Notes: a model not told the origin generated them from the letters alone. A DNA stretch of 64,000 bases from Flavobacteriaceae bacterium (GCA_947446635.1 CANFHF010000001.1:1-64000); one strand, 5' to 3'. Shown: positions 8,645 to 15,550, numbered from the stretch's first letter. Numbers and translations: made by a program.

Positions 8645-8665
8645 CGTTGGCTCTTTTAGCATGTT

Positions 8666-8723
8666 GCCTAACTTTTGTATACTCGCTACAAAGTAGCGAC
8701 TATACATCTATAATTGGTTAGGT
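8666..8723 (-). repeat. attC-like site P5 with consensus R boxes
   Basis: Read on the minus strand, this 58-bp element begins with ACCTAAC (RYYYAAC) and ends with GTTAGGC (GTTRRRY), both exact matches to the integron attC R'' and R' consensus. The centre is a hairpin in which 8677-8689 pairs with 8693-8705 at 12 of 13 positions around an AAA loop. The total size is at the short end of the attC range. It follows the pentapeptide gene on its 3' side. Confidence 0.55.
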
Positions 8724-8834
8724 TGTCGCTACTTCTTAGCGGATTGCAGTCCAAATATATCAAATTTATTTAATAATTCTCAAAAGGACTTTTGTATACT
8801 AGTAAATCCAGATTTTTTTGGGTGTGAATAGAGA

Positions 8835-9404
8835 TTACTCTACCACCACCTCGTATTTTGTTAAAAGTCCTTTTAAGCCGGTCAAGGCAAAAATGGCTTT
8901 CTTGATTTTAGTTTTGGTGGGGTCAATGGTGTAGTTGTAGCTAGTTTTGAAATTGGCTTTGTTGGCAATGGCTTTGGTAAATTCTGAACGGTACAAATCG
9001 CAAGCGTCAAAAACGACCTCGGTTAAATCGGCGCTCATGAAATCAACGGCTATAAGGCTGCAATGCACAAAGGAAGTGCCTTTGAGCTTTAAGGTGTAAA
9101 ACTTGGAGAAATCCAATACGCAATAATTAAAGGTAATGTCGAAAATCAATTTGTCGCACATAGCAAAATTGACTTCTTTCATCTCGCAACGATTGAAAGT
9201 CACGGTTCTCAGCGCCACATAATTGATTTTTGTAGCATTGAAATTACAATCATTGAAAACACAATCGATAAAAGTGACTGCCAGAAACACACATTGCGAG
9301 AAATCACAGTGATTGAATGTGCAACATTCGAATTCCTTGAAATTGACTTCTTCCTCGCCGTAAGTGAGGTTGTTGTATTCAATATCTAGGAAATAGTCCG
9401 TCAT
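8835..9404 (-). CDS. Pentapeptide-repeat protein
   Basis: This 189-aa protein is mostly made of five-residue repeats with a central F or L, such as CTFNHCDFSQCVF, CVFNDCNFNATKI, CEMKEVNF, ADLTEVVFDACDL and SEFTKAIANKANF, running from about residue 22 to 150. Such repeats fold into a right-handed quadrilateral beta-helix; some family members mimic DNA and protect gyrase (Qnr, MfpA), but most have no known role. Cysteine is frequent at the outward positions. The C-terminal 35 residues are not repeats and are probably helical. It is a standalone minus-strand gene at the edge of the palindrome-rich region. Confidence 0.85.
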   Translation of the reverse strand: MTDYFLDIEYNNLTYGEEEVNFKEFECCTFNHCDFSQCVFLAVTFIDCVFNDCNFNATKINYVALRTVTFNRCEMKEVNFAMCDKLIFDITFNYCVLDFSKFYTLKLKGTSFVHCSLIAVDFMSADLTEVVFDACDLYRSEFTKAIANKANFKTSYNYTIDPTKTKIKKAIFALTGLKGLLTKYEVVVE

Positions 9405-9520
9405 TTATTTAAGGGATTGCGTATTTACGTGGATTGACTTAGTCTTTCTAGATAAAGCTCCGCAGTGGAAATGGAAAGTCTTTTCAATCAAAGATTTCTA
9501 TCTCTTGTTTTTTGACTGAA

Positions 9521-9661
9521 TTTTGCTCCGCAACATCCAATAAAGCTCCGCTTTGAAAAAAGAAAAAGTCCAAAAATAATTTCAAGCGAGCATTGTAGAT
9601 TATTACTATTTTTTGAACTGGATTTTGCTCCGCAACATCCAATAAAGCTCCGCTTTGAAAA
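9521..9661. repeat. 39-bp direct repeat pair next to the tRNA gene
   Basis: The same 39 bases occur at 9521-9559 and 9623-9661, 102 bases apart. A degenerate third copy of the ATAAAGCTCCGC part lies near 9452-9463. A second shared segment, TCAAGCGAGC, recurs 100 bases apart (9582 and 9682), so the whole stretch looks like an imperfect tandem duplication of about 100 bp. A minus-strand reading frame here (9488-9769) consists only of this repeat and the tRNA and is not a gene. Confidence 0.75.
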
Positions 9662-9671
9662 TACTATTAAC

Positions 9672-9703
9672 AAAAAAACGCTCAAGCGAGCTTGGCGTTT
9701 TTT
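9672..9703 (-). terminator. Rho-independent terminator of the tRNA gene
   Basis: AAAAAACGC pairs with GCGTTTTTT, and the inner CAAG pairs with CTTG around a CGAG loop. The structure is flanked by A and T runs and so can work on either strand. It lies 20 bases past the tRNA 3' end on the minus strand. Confidence 0.7.
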
Positions 9704-9723
9704 CTTATAATAGTATTTATTCG

Positions 9724-9797
9724 TGACCTTGACTGGATTCAAACCAGTAACCTCTTGAGCCGTAATCAAGTGCGCTATTCAGTTGCGCCACAAGGCC
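9724..9797 (-). tRNA. tRNA-Arg (anticodon ACG)
   Basis: On the minus strand a full 74-nt cloverleaf folds: acceptor GGCCTTG/CAAGGTC with one G-U pair, D stem GCGC/GCGC, anticodon stem CTTGA/TCAAG with loop TTACGGC (anticodon ACG, reading CGU after deamination of A34), variable loop AGGTT, T stem ACTGG/CCAGT and discriminator A. CCA is not encoded. The T loop is TTTGAAT instead of TTCGAAT and the D loop reads AACTGAATA. Position 19 is A and 56 is T, and 15 is A and 48 is T, so both tertiary pairs appear to have changed together. A well-spaced promoter and a terminator flank it, which argues that it is functional. Confidence 0.85.
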
Positions 9798-9810
9798 TAT
9801 TTTCTGGGTG

Positions 9811-9841
9811 CAAATATAGGTATAATTATATGATTTGCAAA
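9811..9841 (-). promoter_or_regulatory. Bacteroidota-type promoter for the tRNA-Arg gene
   Basis: On the minus strand TTTG (9841-9838) is followed after 19 bases by TATATTTG (9818-9811), an exact match to the Bacteroidota -33/-7 pattern. The expected start site falls a few bases before the mature tRNA 5' end at 9797. Confidence 0.65.
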
Positions 9842-9902
9842 TTGAAAATACAAATTAAGTCTATTTTTTTAAATTCCAAAATAGGCAACTACTAATCCTA
9901 AA

Positions 9903-10046
9903 TCAACAATCTAATGCTCTTGCGGTTACGTAATACCGATAGCCAATGAGCGCCTTTTGCCATTTCTTGGCTTTGGCCAAATCCAGTCCTTGTTTGGTAA
10001 AACTAGGCAACAGGAGTTTGTTTATTTGGGCTAAAATTTGGAACAT
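9903..10046 (-). CDS. Small conserved-looking protein, 47 aa
   Basis: This short ORF begins MFQILAQINKLLLPSF and ends KKWQKALIGYRYYVTARALD plus Cys. The mix of an amphipathic start, a KQGLDLAKAKKWQ middle and an aromatic GYRYYVTARAL end looks protein-like, and I believe similar 45-50-aa proteins occur in other Flavobacteriaceae; a search would settle that. No function is known to me. The ATG lies opposite the tatD promoter, and TATCTTTG (10072-10065 on the minus strand) could be its -7 box. A longer plus-strand frame that overlaps it is only the upstream extension of tatD. Confidence 0.6.
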   Translation of the reverse strand: MFQILAQINKLLLPSFTKQGLDLAKAKKWQKALIGYRYYVTARALDC

Positions 10047-10061
10047 AAATACCATTTATTT

Positions 10062-10085
10062 CCACAAAGATAAAAAACTTTGTGG
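10062..10085. promoter_or_regulatory. Perfect inverted repeat between divergent genes
   Basis: CCACAAAG-ataaaaaa-CTTTGTGG is a perfect 8-bp inverted repeat between the 47-aa ORF and tatD. The right arm contains the TTTG -33 element of the tatD promoter, and the left arm read on the other strand contains the TTTG of a TATCTTTG box. It may be an operator for both genes or simply two promoter elements facing each other. Confidence 0.45.
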
Positions 10086-10109
10086 CATAGTAACTTTAAA
10101 CTATTTTTG
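10079..10109 (+). promoter_or_regulatory. Bacteroidota-type promoter for tatD
   Basis: TTTG (10079-10082), 19 bases, then TATTTTTG (10102-10109). Transcription should start about at the ATG at 10114, which predicts a leaderless or nearly leaderless mRNA and excludes the longer reading frame that begins at 9946. Confidence 0.55.
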
Positions 10110-10113
10110 CGCT

Positions 10114-10764
10114 ATGCAATTCTTCAATTTACATACCCACCAATTCACGAATCAATCGGATGTGTTGGAATTGGTCAATCAATATCCACAAGAATTTGAT
10201 GCCACGATTCCGTTTTATTCCATCGGAATTCATCCTTTGTATATTTACGAAAATCGATTGGAACAAGATTTTCAAATCGTGGACCAGAAATTGGCTTTGT
10301 TGGAATGTTTGGCTTTGGGTGAATGTGGATTGGACAAACGTAGTGAAACACCATTTGAAGTTCAGCAATCGGTATTCGAAAAACAATTGGCTTTGGCCGA
10401 AAAACACCAGAAACCAGTTGTGATACATTGCGTGGCGGCTTTTCAGGAACTCATCGAAATCAAGAAAAGAATGAAAATTACCGTTCCAATGCTCATTCAC
10501 GGATTTTCCAAAAACGAACAGTTGGCCCAACAAGTAATTGAAGCAGGATTTTATGTTTCGTTTGGTAAAAATTTGTTACGAAATCCCGCATTGGAATCTG
10601 TTTTTACCAGTGTTCCAAACGATCGGTTTTTCTTAGAAACCGATACGATCGAAGAGGGAATTCAAGGTGTTTATGCCCTGGCAGCGAAATATAAAAATAT
10701 TGAAGTGGAAGAATTGCAAAAAATGGTAAATGCAAATTTCAAAAAGGTTTTTAAAAATAGATGA
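10114..10764 (+). CDS. TatD-family metal-dependent hydrolase
   Basis: This 216-aa TIM-barrel hydrolase has the metal-binding NLHTHQF near its N terminus, the glutamate in ALGECGLDK, the histidine in PVVIHC and the terminal FLETDT aspartate. These are the TatD DNase landmarks. It is shorter than E. coli TatD (about 260 aa), as is usual for the Bacteroidota branch. Family members degrade DNA 3' to 5'; the role of this branch is not established. I start it at MQFFNLHTHQ because the HxH motif should lie close to the N terminus and a strong promoter ends 4 bases upstream. The frame is open further upstream, but that part looks non-coding. Confidence 0.88.
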   Translation: MQFFNLHTHQFTNQSDVLELVNQYPQEFDATIPFYSIGIHPLYIYENRLEQDFQIVDQKLALLECLALGECGLDKRSETPFEVQQSVFEKQLALAEKHQKPVVIHCVAAFQELIEIKKRMKITVPMLIHGFSKNEQLAQQVIEAGFYVSFGKNLLRNPALESVFTSVPNDRFFLETDTIEEGIQGVYALAAKYKNIEVEELQKMVNANFKKVFKNR

Positions 10765-10833
10765 GCCGATACCAAGGTCTGACTAGAGTAGCATTAATTG
10801 CGTTCAAAAAAATAAATAAACTTAAAAAGAGGA

Positions 10834-10859
10834 TGAGATTGCTTCGTGCCTCGCAATGA
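10834..10859 (+). repeat. Interspersed REP-like element, copy 1
   Basis: These 26 bases (TGAGATTGCTTCGTGCCTCG...) recur at 42457-42482 with a single difference. In both places the copy ends 4-7 bases before a start codon. An in-frame GTG inside it (10846) would add six spurious residues to TcdA. Confidence 0.7.
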
Positions 10860-10863
10860 CAAA

Positions 10864-11580
10864 ATGGGAGAATGGACAGAAAGAGCGGAACTTTTATTTA
10901 AAGCTGAAGGATTACAAAAATTAAAAAACGCCAATGTTTTGGTTGTGGGATTGGGAGGAGTGGGCTCCTTTGCTGCCGAATTTTTGGCAAGAGCCGGCGT
11001 GGGAACCATGACCATTGTGGATGGAGATATAGTGGATATTACCAATATCAACCGACAGTTGCCGGCCTTGCATTCAACAGTTGGTCAGGCCAAAGTGACC
11101 GTTGTTGGCGACCGATTAATGGATATTAACCCCGAATTGAAACTAACCCGAGTTAAGGAATTTCTATCGCCAGAGCGCGCTTTCGAAATTGTTTCGGAGG
11201 AATATGATTATGTTTTGGATTGCATTGACAGCATTACACCCAAATTGAATTTGATTATTGCTGCCAAACGAAAGAGAGTGAAAATTATCAGCAGTATGGG
11301 AGCAGGAGGAAAGATGGAAGCTTCGAAAGTGAAGGTGGCCGATATTACCAATACCGTAAATTGTTTTCTGGCAAAAACCATTCGCCGACGCTTAAAAGAA
11401 GTGAAAATTGACAAATTGAAAGTGGTATTTTCGTCGGAAATTCAAGATGATTCCAGTTTAAAAATGACTGACGGGGCTAATTATAAGAAATCCTTTTACG
11501 GCACCAACAGCTATATGCCCGGATTATTCGGTTTGTATGCCGCCGAAACCGTAATTCGATATTTACTAAAAAAAGAGTAA
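10864..11580 (+). CDS. tcdA: tRNA threonylcarbamoyladenosine dehydratase (ThiF/E1-like)
   Basis: TcdA cyclises the t6A modification at position 37 of ANN-decoding tRNAs to ct6A, using ATP. This 238-aa protein has the E1-like adenylation fold: VLVVGLGGVGSFAAEFLARAGVG as the ATP loop, VDGDIVDITNINRQLPA with the conserved Arg, DCIDSITPKLNL, and the family-specific ISSMGAGGKMEASKVKVADI. These separate it from ThiF and MoeB, whose zinc cysteines are missing. The start at MGEWTERAELL matches the family; an earlier in-frame GTG lies in a repeat and is rejected. It is followed by a HAD gene on the same strand. Confidence 0.88.
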   Translation: MGEWTERAELLFKAEGLQKLKNANVLVVGLGGVGSFAAEFLARAGVGTMTIVDGDIVDITNINRQLPALHSTVGQAKVTVVGDRLMDINPELKLTRVKEFLSPERAFEIVSEEYDYVLDCIDSITPKLNLIIAAKRKRVKIISSMGAGGKMEASKVKVADITNTVNCFLAKTIRRRLKEVKIDKLKVVFSSEIQDDSSLKMTDGANYKKSFYGTNSYMPGLFGLYAAETVIRYLLKKE

Positions 11581-11645
11581 TCTATCATTAGTAATCAGTC
11601 TCAAATTAAAACTCATAACCCAAAACCCAAGACCTAATACCCAAA

Positions 11646-12299
11646 ATGATTCAAACCGTAATTTTTGATATGGATGGTGTAATCGTTGACACGGAACCTG
11701 TTCACCATTACGCTTATTTTAAACAATTTGCCGAACTAAATATTGTCGTGTCAGAGGAAATTTATACTTCATTCACTGGAAATTCTACCCGAAATACTTT
11801 TCAAAAATTGAAGAATTTATTTCCTATCGAACAGGAAGTAGAGGATTTAATCCAAAGAAAACGCACTATTTTTAATGACGCTTTCGATACGAAAGAAGAT
11901 TTGGCGTTATTGGATGGTGTGGAGAAATTAATCAAAGATTTACACGCAAACGGGATGCAGTTAATTTTGGCTTCTTCGGCTTCTAAAGTCACGATTGACC
12001 GTGTTTTCAAGCGTTTTGGATTGTATCAATATTTTACCCATATCGTCAGCGGGGAGGATTTTCCCAATTCTAAACCACATCCAGCCATATTTGAGCATGC
12101 CGCTTCATTATCGATTGCACCAAAAGAGAACTGCATCGTGATAGAAGACAGCGCTAATGGCGTTATTGCAGCAAAATCAGCGGGGATTTTTTGTATTGGT
12201 TATGTAAGCGAACATTCAAAAAAACAAGATTTATCACCGTCAGATATGGTAATTAATCATTTTGATGAATTGAGTTTTAAAAAAATAGTTGAGTTGTAA
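11646..12299 (+). CDS. HAD-family phosphatase (beta-phosphoglucomutase-like)
   Basis: This 217-aa protein is a class I HAD enzyme with a helical cap. Motif I is IFDMDGVIVDTEP (nucleophile Asp8, acid-base Asp10), motif II is LILASSAS, motif III is the Lys of NSKPHPAIF, and motif IV is IVIEDSANGV. The length and DMDGVIVDTE match the beta-phosphoglucomutase/sugar-phosphatase subgroup. The substrate is probably a small phosphorylated sugar but cannot be read directly. It lies 65 bases after tcdA with no terminator between them, so co-transcription is possible. Confidence 0.85.
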   Translation: MIQTVIFDMDGVIVDTEPVHHYAYFKQFAELNIVVSEEIYTSFTGNSTRNTFQKLKNLFPIEQEVEDLIQRKRTIFNDAFDTKEDLALLDGVEKLIKDLHANGMQLILASSASKVTIDRVFKRFGLYQYFTHIVSGEDFPNSKPHPAIFEHAASLSIAPKENCIVIEDSANGVIAAKSAGIFCIGYVSEHSKKQDLSPSDMVINHFDELSFKKIVEL

Positions 12300-12320
12300 T
12301 TCCTGATTTTGGAATCCTTA

Positions 12321-12851
12321 TCAATCTGTAAATTCTATAGTTTCATCAGGGTGTTTGATGATTGAAATTCCTTTTTGCAACAGCAAATTGTTAGGATAAA
12401 CAACCATTTGTCCATCTTTAGTTTTCAGATAAACATGAAAAGCTCGAATATCGTCGATTTCGGCTTCGATTGGAAAATCTTTATCGTGTATACAAATGAA
12501 ATCGCCAATTCGGAACGGAAAAGAAAAAAACAGGATAATTCCAGAAGTAATATTACTCAGAATAGACCATTGGGCAAACATGGCAACCCCTACAACGGTT
12601 GTAAAGGACGAAACTGCAATAAAAATATCTTTGGTGCGCACCCCCCAAATCATTATCAAGGCAATAGCTGCCAGAATATTAATCAGCAAGTGAAGGTACT
12701 TCACAACCAAATTAGTCCGATGTTCCATTATATGGCTTAATCGGGCATAGCGTCGTACTAATTTTGAGGTGATTATTCGCAATATAATTACTAAAAGGAA
12801 TAGGATTCCAGTACCTATGACCTCTTGGGTAAAATCGTTTAAAAATTTCAT
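12321..12851 (-). CDS. Small mechanosensitive ion channel protein (MscS family)
   Basis: This 176-aa membrane protein has three hydrophobic segments (about residues 10-28, 50-70 and 77-108). They are followed by the MscS beta domain with PFRIGDFICIHD, FPIEAEIDDIRAFHVYLKTKDGQMVVYPNNLLL. The GDxI and YPN motifs are typical of MscS-like channels, which open under membrane tension to release solutes. It is shorter than E. coli MscS (286 aa) and lacks most of the C-terminal cage domain, as do several small flavobacterial homologues. It lies 12 bases after maf on the minus strand, probably in one transcription unit. Confidence 0.85.
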   Translation of the reverse strand: MKFLNDFTQEVIGTGILFLLVIILRIITSKLVRRYARLSHIMEHRTNLVVKYLHLLINILAAIALIMIWGVRTKDIFIAVSSFTTVVGVAMFAQWSILSNITSGIILFFSFPFRIGDFICIHDKDFPIEAEIDDIRAFHVYLKTKDGQMVVYPNNLLLQKGISIIKHPDETIEFTD

Positions 12852-12863
12852 GTTTTTATATTT

Positions 12864-13448
12864 TTAGGCTAAATTACTCAAATATTCATAAACTTTATCT
12901 GTAGGCATCCCCATAACATTGGCATAGGATCCTTCAATTTTTGAAACACCCACAAAACCAATCCATTCTTGGATACCGTAAGCGCCCGCCTTATCGAAGG
13001 GTTTGTAGTTTTTTATATAATAGCGAATTGCCTCATCACTTAATTCATTGAATGTCACTTTGGTTATTTCGTGAAGAAGTTTGCAGTTGTTATTGGTTTT
13101 AAAGCAAACGGAAGTAATTACCTCATGAGTCGTGTTTGATAATGATTTTAGAATATCATAAGCGTCTTGCTCGTCTTTTGGTTTACCCAAAGCTCTGCCG
13201 TTGTACCAAACGATGGTGTCGCTCGTGATAAGGATTTCATTGGCTTGTAATTCCCCTTCAAAAGCGCTAGCTTTTAATTCGGCCAAATAGTTGGTAATTT
13301 CCTCAGCCTTTAATTCTGGCGGATATATTTCTTCGATTTCTTTGAGTCTAATTTCGAAATTTAGGTCTAAATCTTTAAAAAATTGTTGGCGTCTTGGTGA
13401 ACCCGAAGCGAGAACCAGGTGATAGTTTTGTAATTTATTTTTAAGCAT
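12864..13448 (-). CDS. maf: Maf-family nucleoside triphosphate pyrophosphatase
   Basis: This 194-aa protein belongs to the Maf/YhdE family, house-cleaning enzymes that hydrolyse dTTP, UTP and modified pyrimidine nucleotides to monophosphates. The motifs are LVLASGSPRRQQFF near the N terminus, ITSDTIVWYNGRALGKPKD in the middle and FDKAGAYGIQEW toward the end, all conserved at the catalytic site. Its start overlaps the upstream UbiA gene by 8 bases, so the two are translationally coupled. The combination of UbiA prenyltransferase and maf is familiar in Flavobacterium. Confidence 0.92.
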   Translation of the reverse strand: MLKNKLQNYHLVLASGSPRRQQFFKDLDLNFEIRLKEIEEIYPPELKAEEITNYLAELKASAFEGELQANEILITSDTIVWYNGRALGKPKDEQDAYDILKSLSNTTHEVITSVCFKTNNNCKLLHEITKVTFNELSDEAIRYYIKNYKPFDKAGAYGIQEWIGFVGVSKIEGSYANVMGMPTDKVYEYLSNLA

Positions 13449-14367
13449 GGTGTTTTATGTTTAGGCTAATAACCACAATAGAAAGTATTCCGAAAAATAG
13501 CACCCATTTTAGAACGGCACTCAGATGGTGAAAATCCTTTGTTTGTCTTGCAGACCCTATTGTAAGGGTAAAATAAATTAGCGGCGCCAGTATAAAGACA
13601 AACCCATAAATCGTACTAATGATTAACCCTGATTGAAATAGGTAATAATTGAGATAATATACGATGCAAATGATGGGAATTAAACTCAATGCCAAAACAA
13701 GTTTTGTGGTTTTTTTAACCCCAAAAATAATAGGAAGGGTTCGCATTCTTTGGTTGGAATCTCCTTTTACGTCTTCCAAATCCTTGACTATTTCCCGGAT
13801 AAAATTGAGGAGGAAAGCAAAAATCGCATAATCTAAAAGGATGCCAAATAGCAATCCCATGATGGGTCTGTTTTCTTCAGAAGTAACAGGGTACAAATCA
13901 AAAACTCCAACAATCAAAAGACTAAATGAAAGAAGTAGAGCTACAATTAGGTTTCCAATAAGTAAACTTTGTTTCAAACTCAAGGAGTAAAAATAAAGTG
14001 TTGCCGCAATAATGATGAATAGGGAGGCAAAGCTAGGTTTATTGATGGTATTTGATAAATAAAACCCGGAGACCACCCCAATAACGGTGAAGCCAATATA
14101 CAGATTATATCCCTTAGCTTCAGAAATGGAATCCCCAATAATAATAGTGTTTGGCCTGTTATCCGTATCGGTTTTCACGTCCAGAATGGCATTGATAATA
14201 TATCCTCCAGCGGCAATAGACACGGTTGCCAAAACCAATAACCCATATTGCCAATCGGTTAAAGCCAACTGGACGTTTTGTAATTTCAAAAATCCATATC
14301 TAAAAAGGAACTGCATCAAAGCCAGCATTAGTAAATTTTGATATCGAATGAGTTTTAATAGGTTCAT
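13441..14367 (-). CDS. UbiA-family prenyltransferase (annotated in flavobacteria as geranylgeranylglycerol-phosphate geranylgeranyltransferase)
   Basis: This 308-aa integral membrane enzyme has about eight hydrophobic segments and the two Asp-rich motifs that bind the prenyl diphosphate through magnesium: NAILDVKTDTDN (about residues 59-70) and KDLEDVKGD (about 196-204). UbiA enzymes attach isoprenoid chains to aromatic rings or glycerol phosphate. Flavobacterial members of this subgroup are usually named geranylgeranylglycerol-phosphate transferases, but the true acceptor is uncertain. It is the first gene of a short minus-strand operon with maf and the MscS channel. Confidence 0.85.
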   Translation of the reverse strand: MNLLKLIRYQNLLMLALMQFLFRYGFLKLQNVQLALTDWQYGLLVLATVSIAAGGYIINAILDVKTDTDNRPNTIIIGDSISEAKGYNLYIGFTVIGVVSGFYLSNTINKPSFASLFIIIAATLYFYSLSLKQSLLIGNLIVALLLSFSLLIVGVFDLYPVTSEENRPIMGLLFGILLDYAIFAFLLNFIREIVKDLEDVKGDSNQRMRTLPIIFGVKKTTKLVLALSLIPIICIVYYLNYYLFQSGLIISTIYGFVFILAPLIYFTLTIGSARQTKDFHHLSAVLKWVLFFGILSIVVISLNIKHHA

Positions 14368-14445
14368 GTGGTTTTTTAAAGTTTATTTTAAAACAGCACT
14401 GCAAATATATCAAAAAGGACAACAAGAGATTTAATGATTTTATTT

Positions 14446-14724
14446 TTAATACTGTTTGTAAATGTATCCCCCGAGCATGAATAATCCCGTTAGAACTGCC
14501 ATTACGATAATCGATTTCTGGTAATTTCTGTTTTTGTCTACCAATTCCAAACCAATCAAACCTAAAAAAAGTAGTGTGGCATAAATGGCAGGATACATTT
14601 GAAAGGCACCAATAAAATCAGCTTTGAGCAGGAATAGGAAAGCGCGTTGTGCGCCGCAGCCCAAGCACTCCAATCCAAATAGGGTTTTGCTTAAACATGG
14701 AAGCATGTAGTTTTCTAAATCCAT
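14446..14724 (-). CDS. DUF2752 domain membrane protein
   Basis: This 92-aa protein has the DUF2752 pattern: a conserved proline and cysteines near the N terminus in MLPCLSKTLFGLECLGCGAQRA, then two to three hydrophobic helices (about residues 40-60 and 70-88). The CxGCGxxRA core is characteristic of the family, which is widespread in Bacteroidota and has no known function. The paired cysteines might bind metal or be redox active, but that is a guess. Its ATG lies inside a well-conserved start region, and no longer frame is available. Confidence 0.75.
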   Translation of the reverse strand: MDLENYMLPCLSKTLFGLECLGCGAQRAFLFLLKADFIGAFQMYPAIYATLLFLGLIGLELVDKNRNYQKSIIVMAVLTGLFMLGGYIYKQY

Positions 14725-14826
14725 CGGTGCTATTTTTACGGATATACAAATAAATAAAAAACTTTTTCAATACTAAATGATACTATTTTAAAGTTCCTTA
14801 CTTTTGGAAATCCAATAGTTAAAGAT

Positions 14827-15009
14827 ATGAAAAAGATTGTAATTCCGATATTGATTTTGGCTATCCTAGTTGCTTTATATGAGCAATTAAAGATCCGAAA
14901 AAATGTGTATATAATGGTTATTGCTATCGTAGTTTTTATGTTTGGAATGATGTGTTTGAGTGGGATAACACCAAGTAAAAATCAAGAAAAAAAAGAAGAA
15001 GATGTTTAG
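14827..15009 (+). CDS. Small membrane protein, 60 aa
   Basis: This is a very short protein with two predicted membrane segments, VIPILILAILVALYE at the N terminus and VYIMVIAIVVFMFGMMCLSG, and a charged tail (KNQEKKEEDV). I do not recognise a family. The stop overlaps the start of the Smr-domain gene by 8 bases, so the two are probably co-translated. A TACTTTTG box at 14799-14806 is a plausible -7 element, although no -33 partner stands at the usual distance. Confidence 0.65.
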   Translation: MKKIVIPILILAILVALYEQLKIRKNVYIMVIAIVVFMFGMMCLSGITPSKNQEKKEEDV

Positions 15010-15550
15010 TAAAGGCGACCAAGTTTGCGTACTCGATGAGGCTATAAATGGCGTTGTTGTTTTAGTCAAAGATAAGGAAGTAACTATAGAAACGGAGGAT
15101 GGTTTTATGATGACTTTTTTTGTAAATGAATTGCTTAAAATAAACAATTCCAGTAATTTGCTAGACTCTATTAAAAGTATTAATGCTCATGCTGTTACTA
15201 AGGAAAAAGAAATTCCAAAACCCCGAAGTTTCGTAAAAGAACGTAAAGATAAGCATGAAATTTCAGCCCCTGAATTTGATTTACACATCGAAAAATTAGT
15301 TCCCAACCATCGTAGCATGTCAAATTATGACATTCTTACCTTGCAATCCGAAACGGCAAAACGCCACCTGGAATTTGCCATACGCAATCGAATCCCTAAA
15401 ATTGTATTTATCCATGGTGTTGGCGAAGGAATCCTGAAATCTGAGCTGGATTTTTTATTGGGTCGTTACGACAACATTGCTTTTCAAGATGGCAATTATC
15501 AAAAATATGGTTTGGGCGCTACGGAAGTTTTTATAAAGCAGAGTAAGTAA
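15002..15550 (+). CDS. Smr-domain protein
   Basis: This 182-aa protein has a small beta-rich N-terminal domain (residues 1-48) and a C-terminal Smr domain (about 95-182). The Smr landmarks are DLHIEKL (LDLHG-like) and FIHGVGEGILKSEL (HGxGxGxLK). Smr domains, first seen at the end of MutS2, nick DNA or RNA. In Bacteroidota this two-domain form is common as a standalone protein of unknown substrate. The ATG overlaps the preceding membrane-protein gene. It ends six bases before the convergent lipoprotein gene. Confidence 0.85.
   Translation: MFSKGDQVCVLDEAINGVVVLVKDKEVTIETEDGFMMTFFVNELLKINNSSNLLDSIKSINAHAVTKEKEIPKPRSFVKERKDKHEISAPEFDLHIEKLVPNHRSMSNYDILTLQSETAKRHLEFAIRNRIPKIVFIHGVGEGILKSELDFLLGRYDNIAFQDGNYQKYGLGATEVFIKQSK

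Larger units (their letters stand above)
2199..8723. mobile_element. Candidate cassette array: co-oriented accessory genes separated by attC-like palindromes
   Basis: Three gene units (the NAD(P)-binding protein, a small membrane protein, hsdR-hsdMS) and the neighbouring pentapeptide gene all lie on the minus strand. A large imperfect palindrome follows the membrane-protein gene, the hsd genes and the pentapeptide gene at their 3' ends; the NAD(P)-protein gene is followed only by a weaker CTAAC...GTTATG motif at about 2199-2245. Two palindromes share their outer ends while their arms differ in sequence but stay self-complementary, and the one at 8666-8723 has both R boxes matching the attC consensus. 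This is how integron cassettes are built. No integrase or attI is in the window, and the 4.5-kb hsd unit is far larger than a usual cassette. The boundaries are approximate. Confidence 0.4.

Noticed and set aside
9488..9769. Minus-strand 93-codon reading frame
   Set aside because: It is made of the duplicated 39-bp repeat and part of the tRNA gene, which explains the repeated peptide; it is not a gene.
9724..9797. tRNA-Arg as a pseudo-tRNA left by integration
   Set aside because: All four stems pair fully, the unusual tertiary positions have changed in pairs, and a promoter and terminator flank it.
9946..10113. 56-codon N-terminal extension of TatD
   Set aside because: The catalytic HxH should be near the N terminus, the promoter lies inside this stretch, and the opposite strand holds a more protein-like 47-aa ORF.
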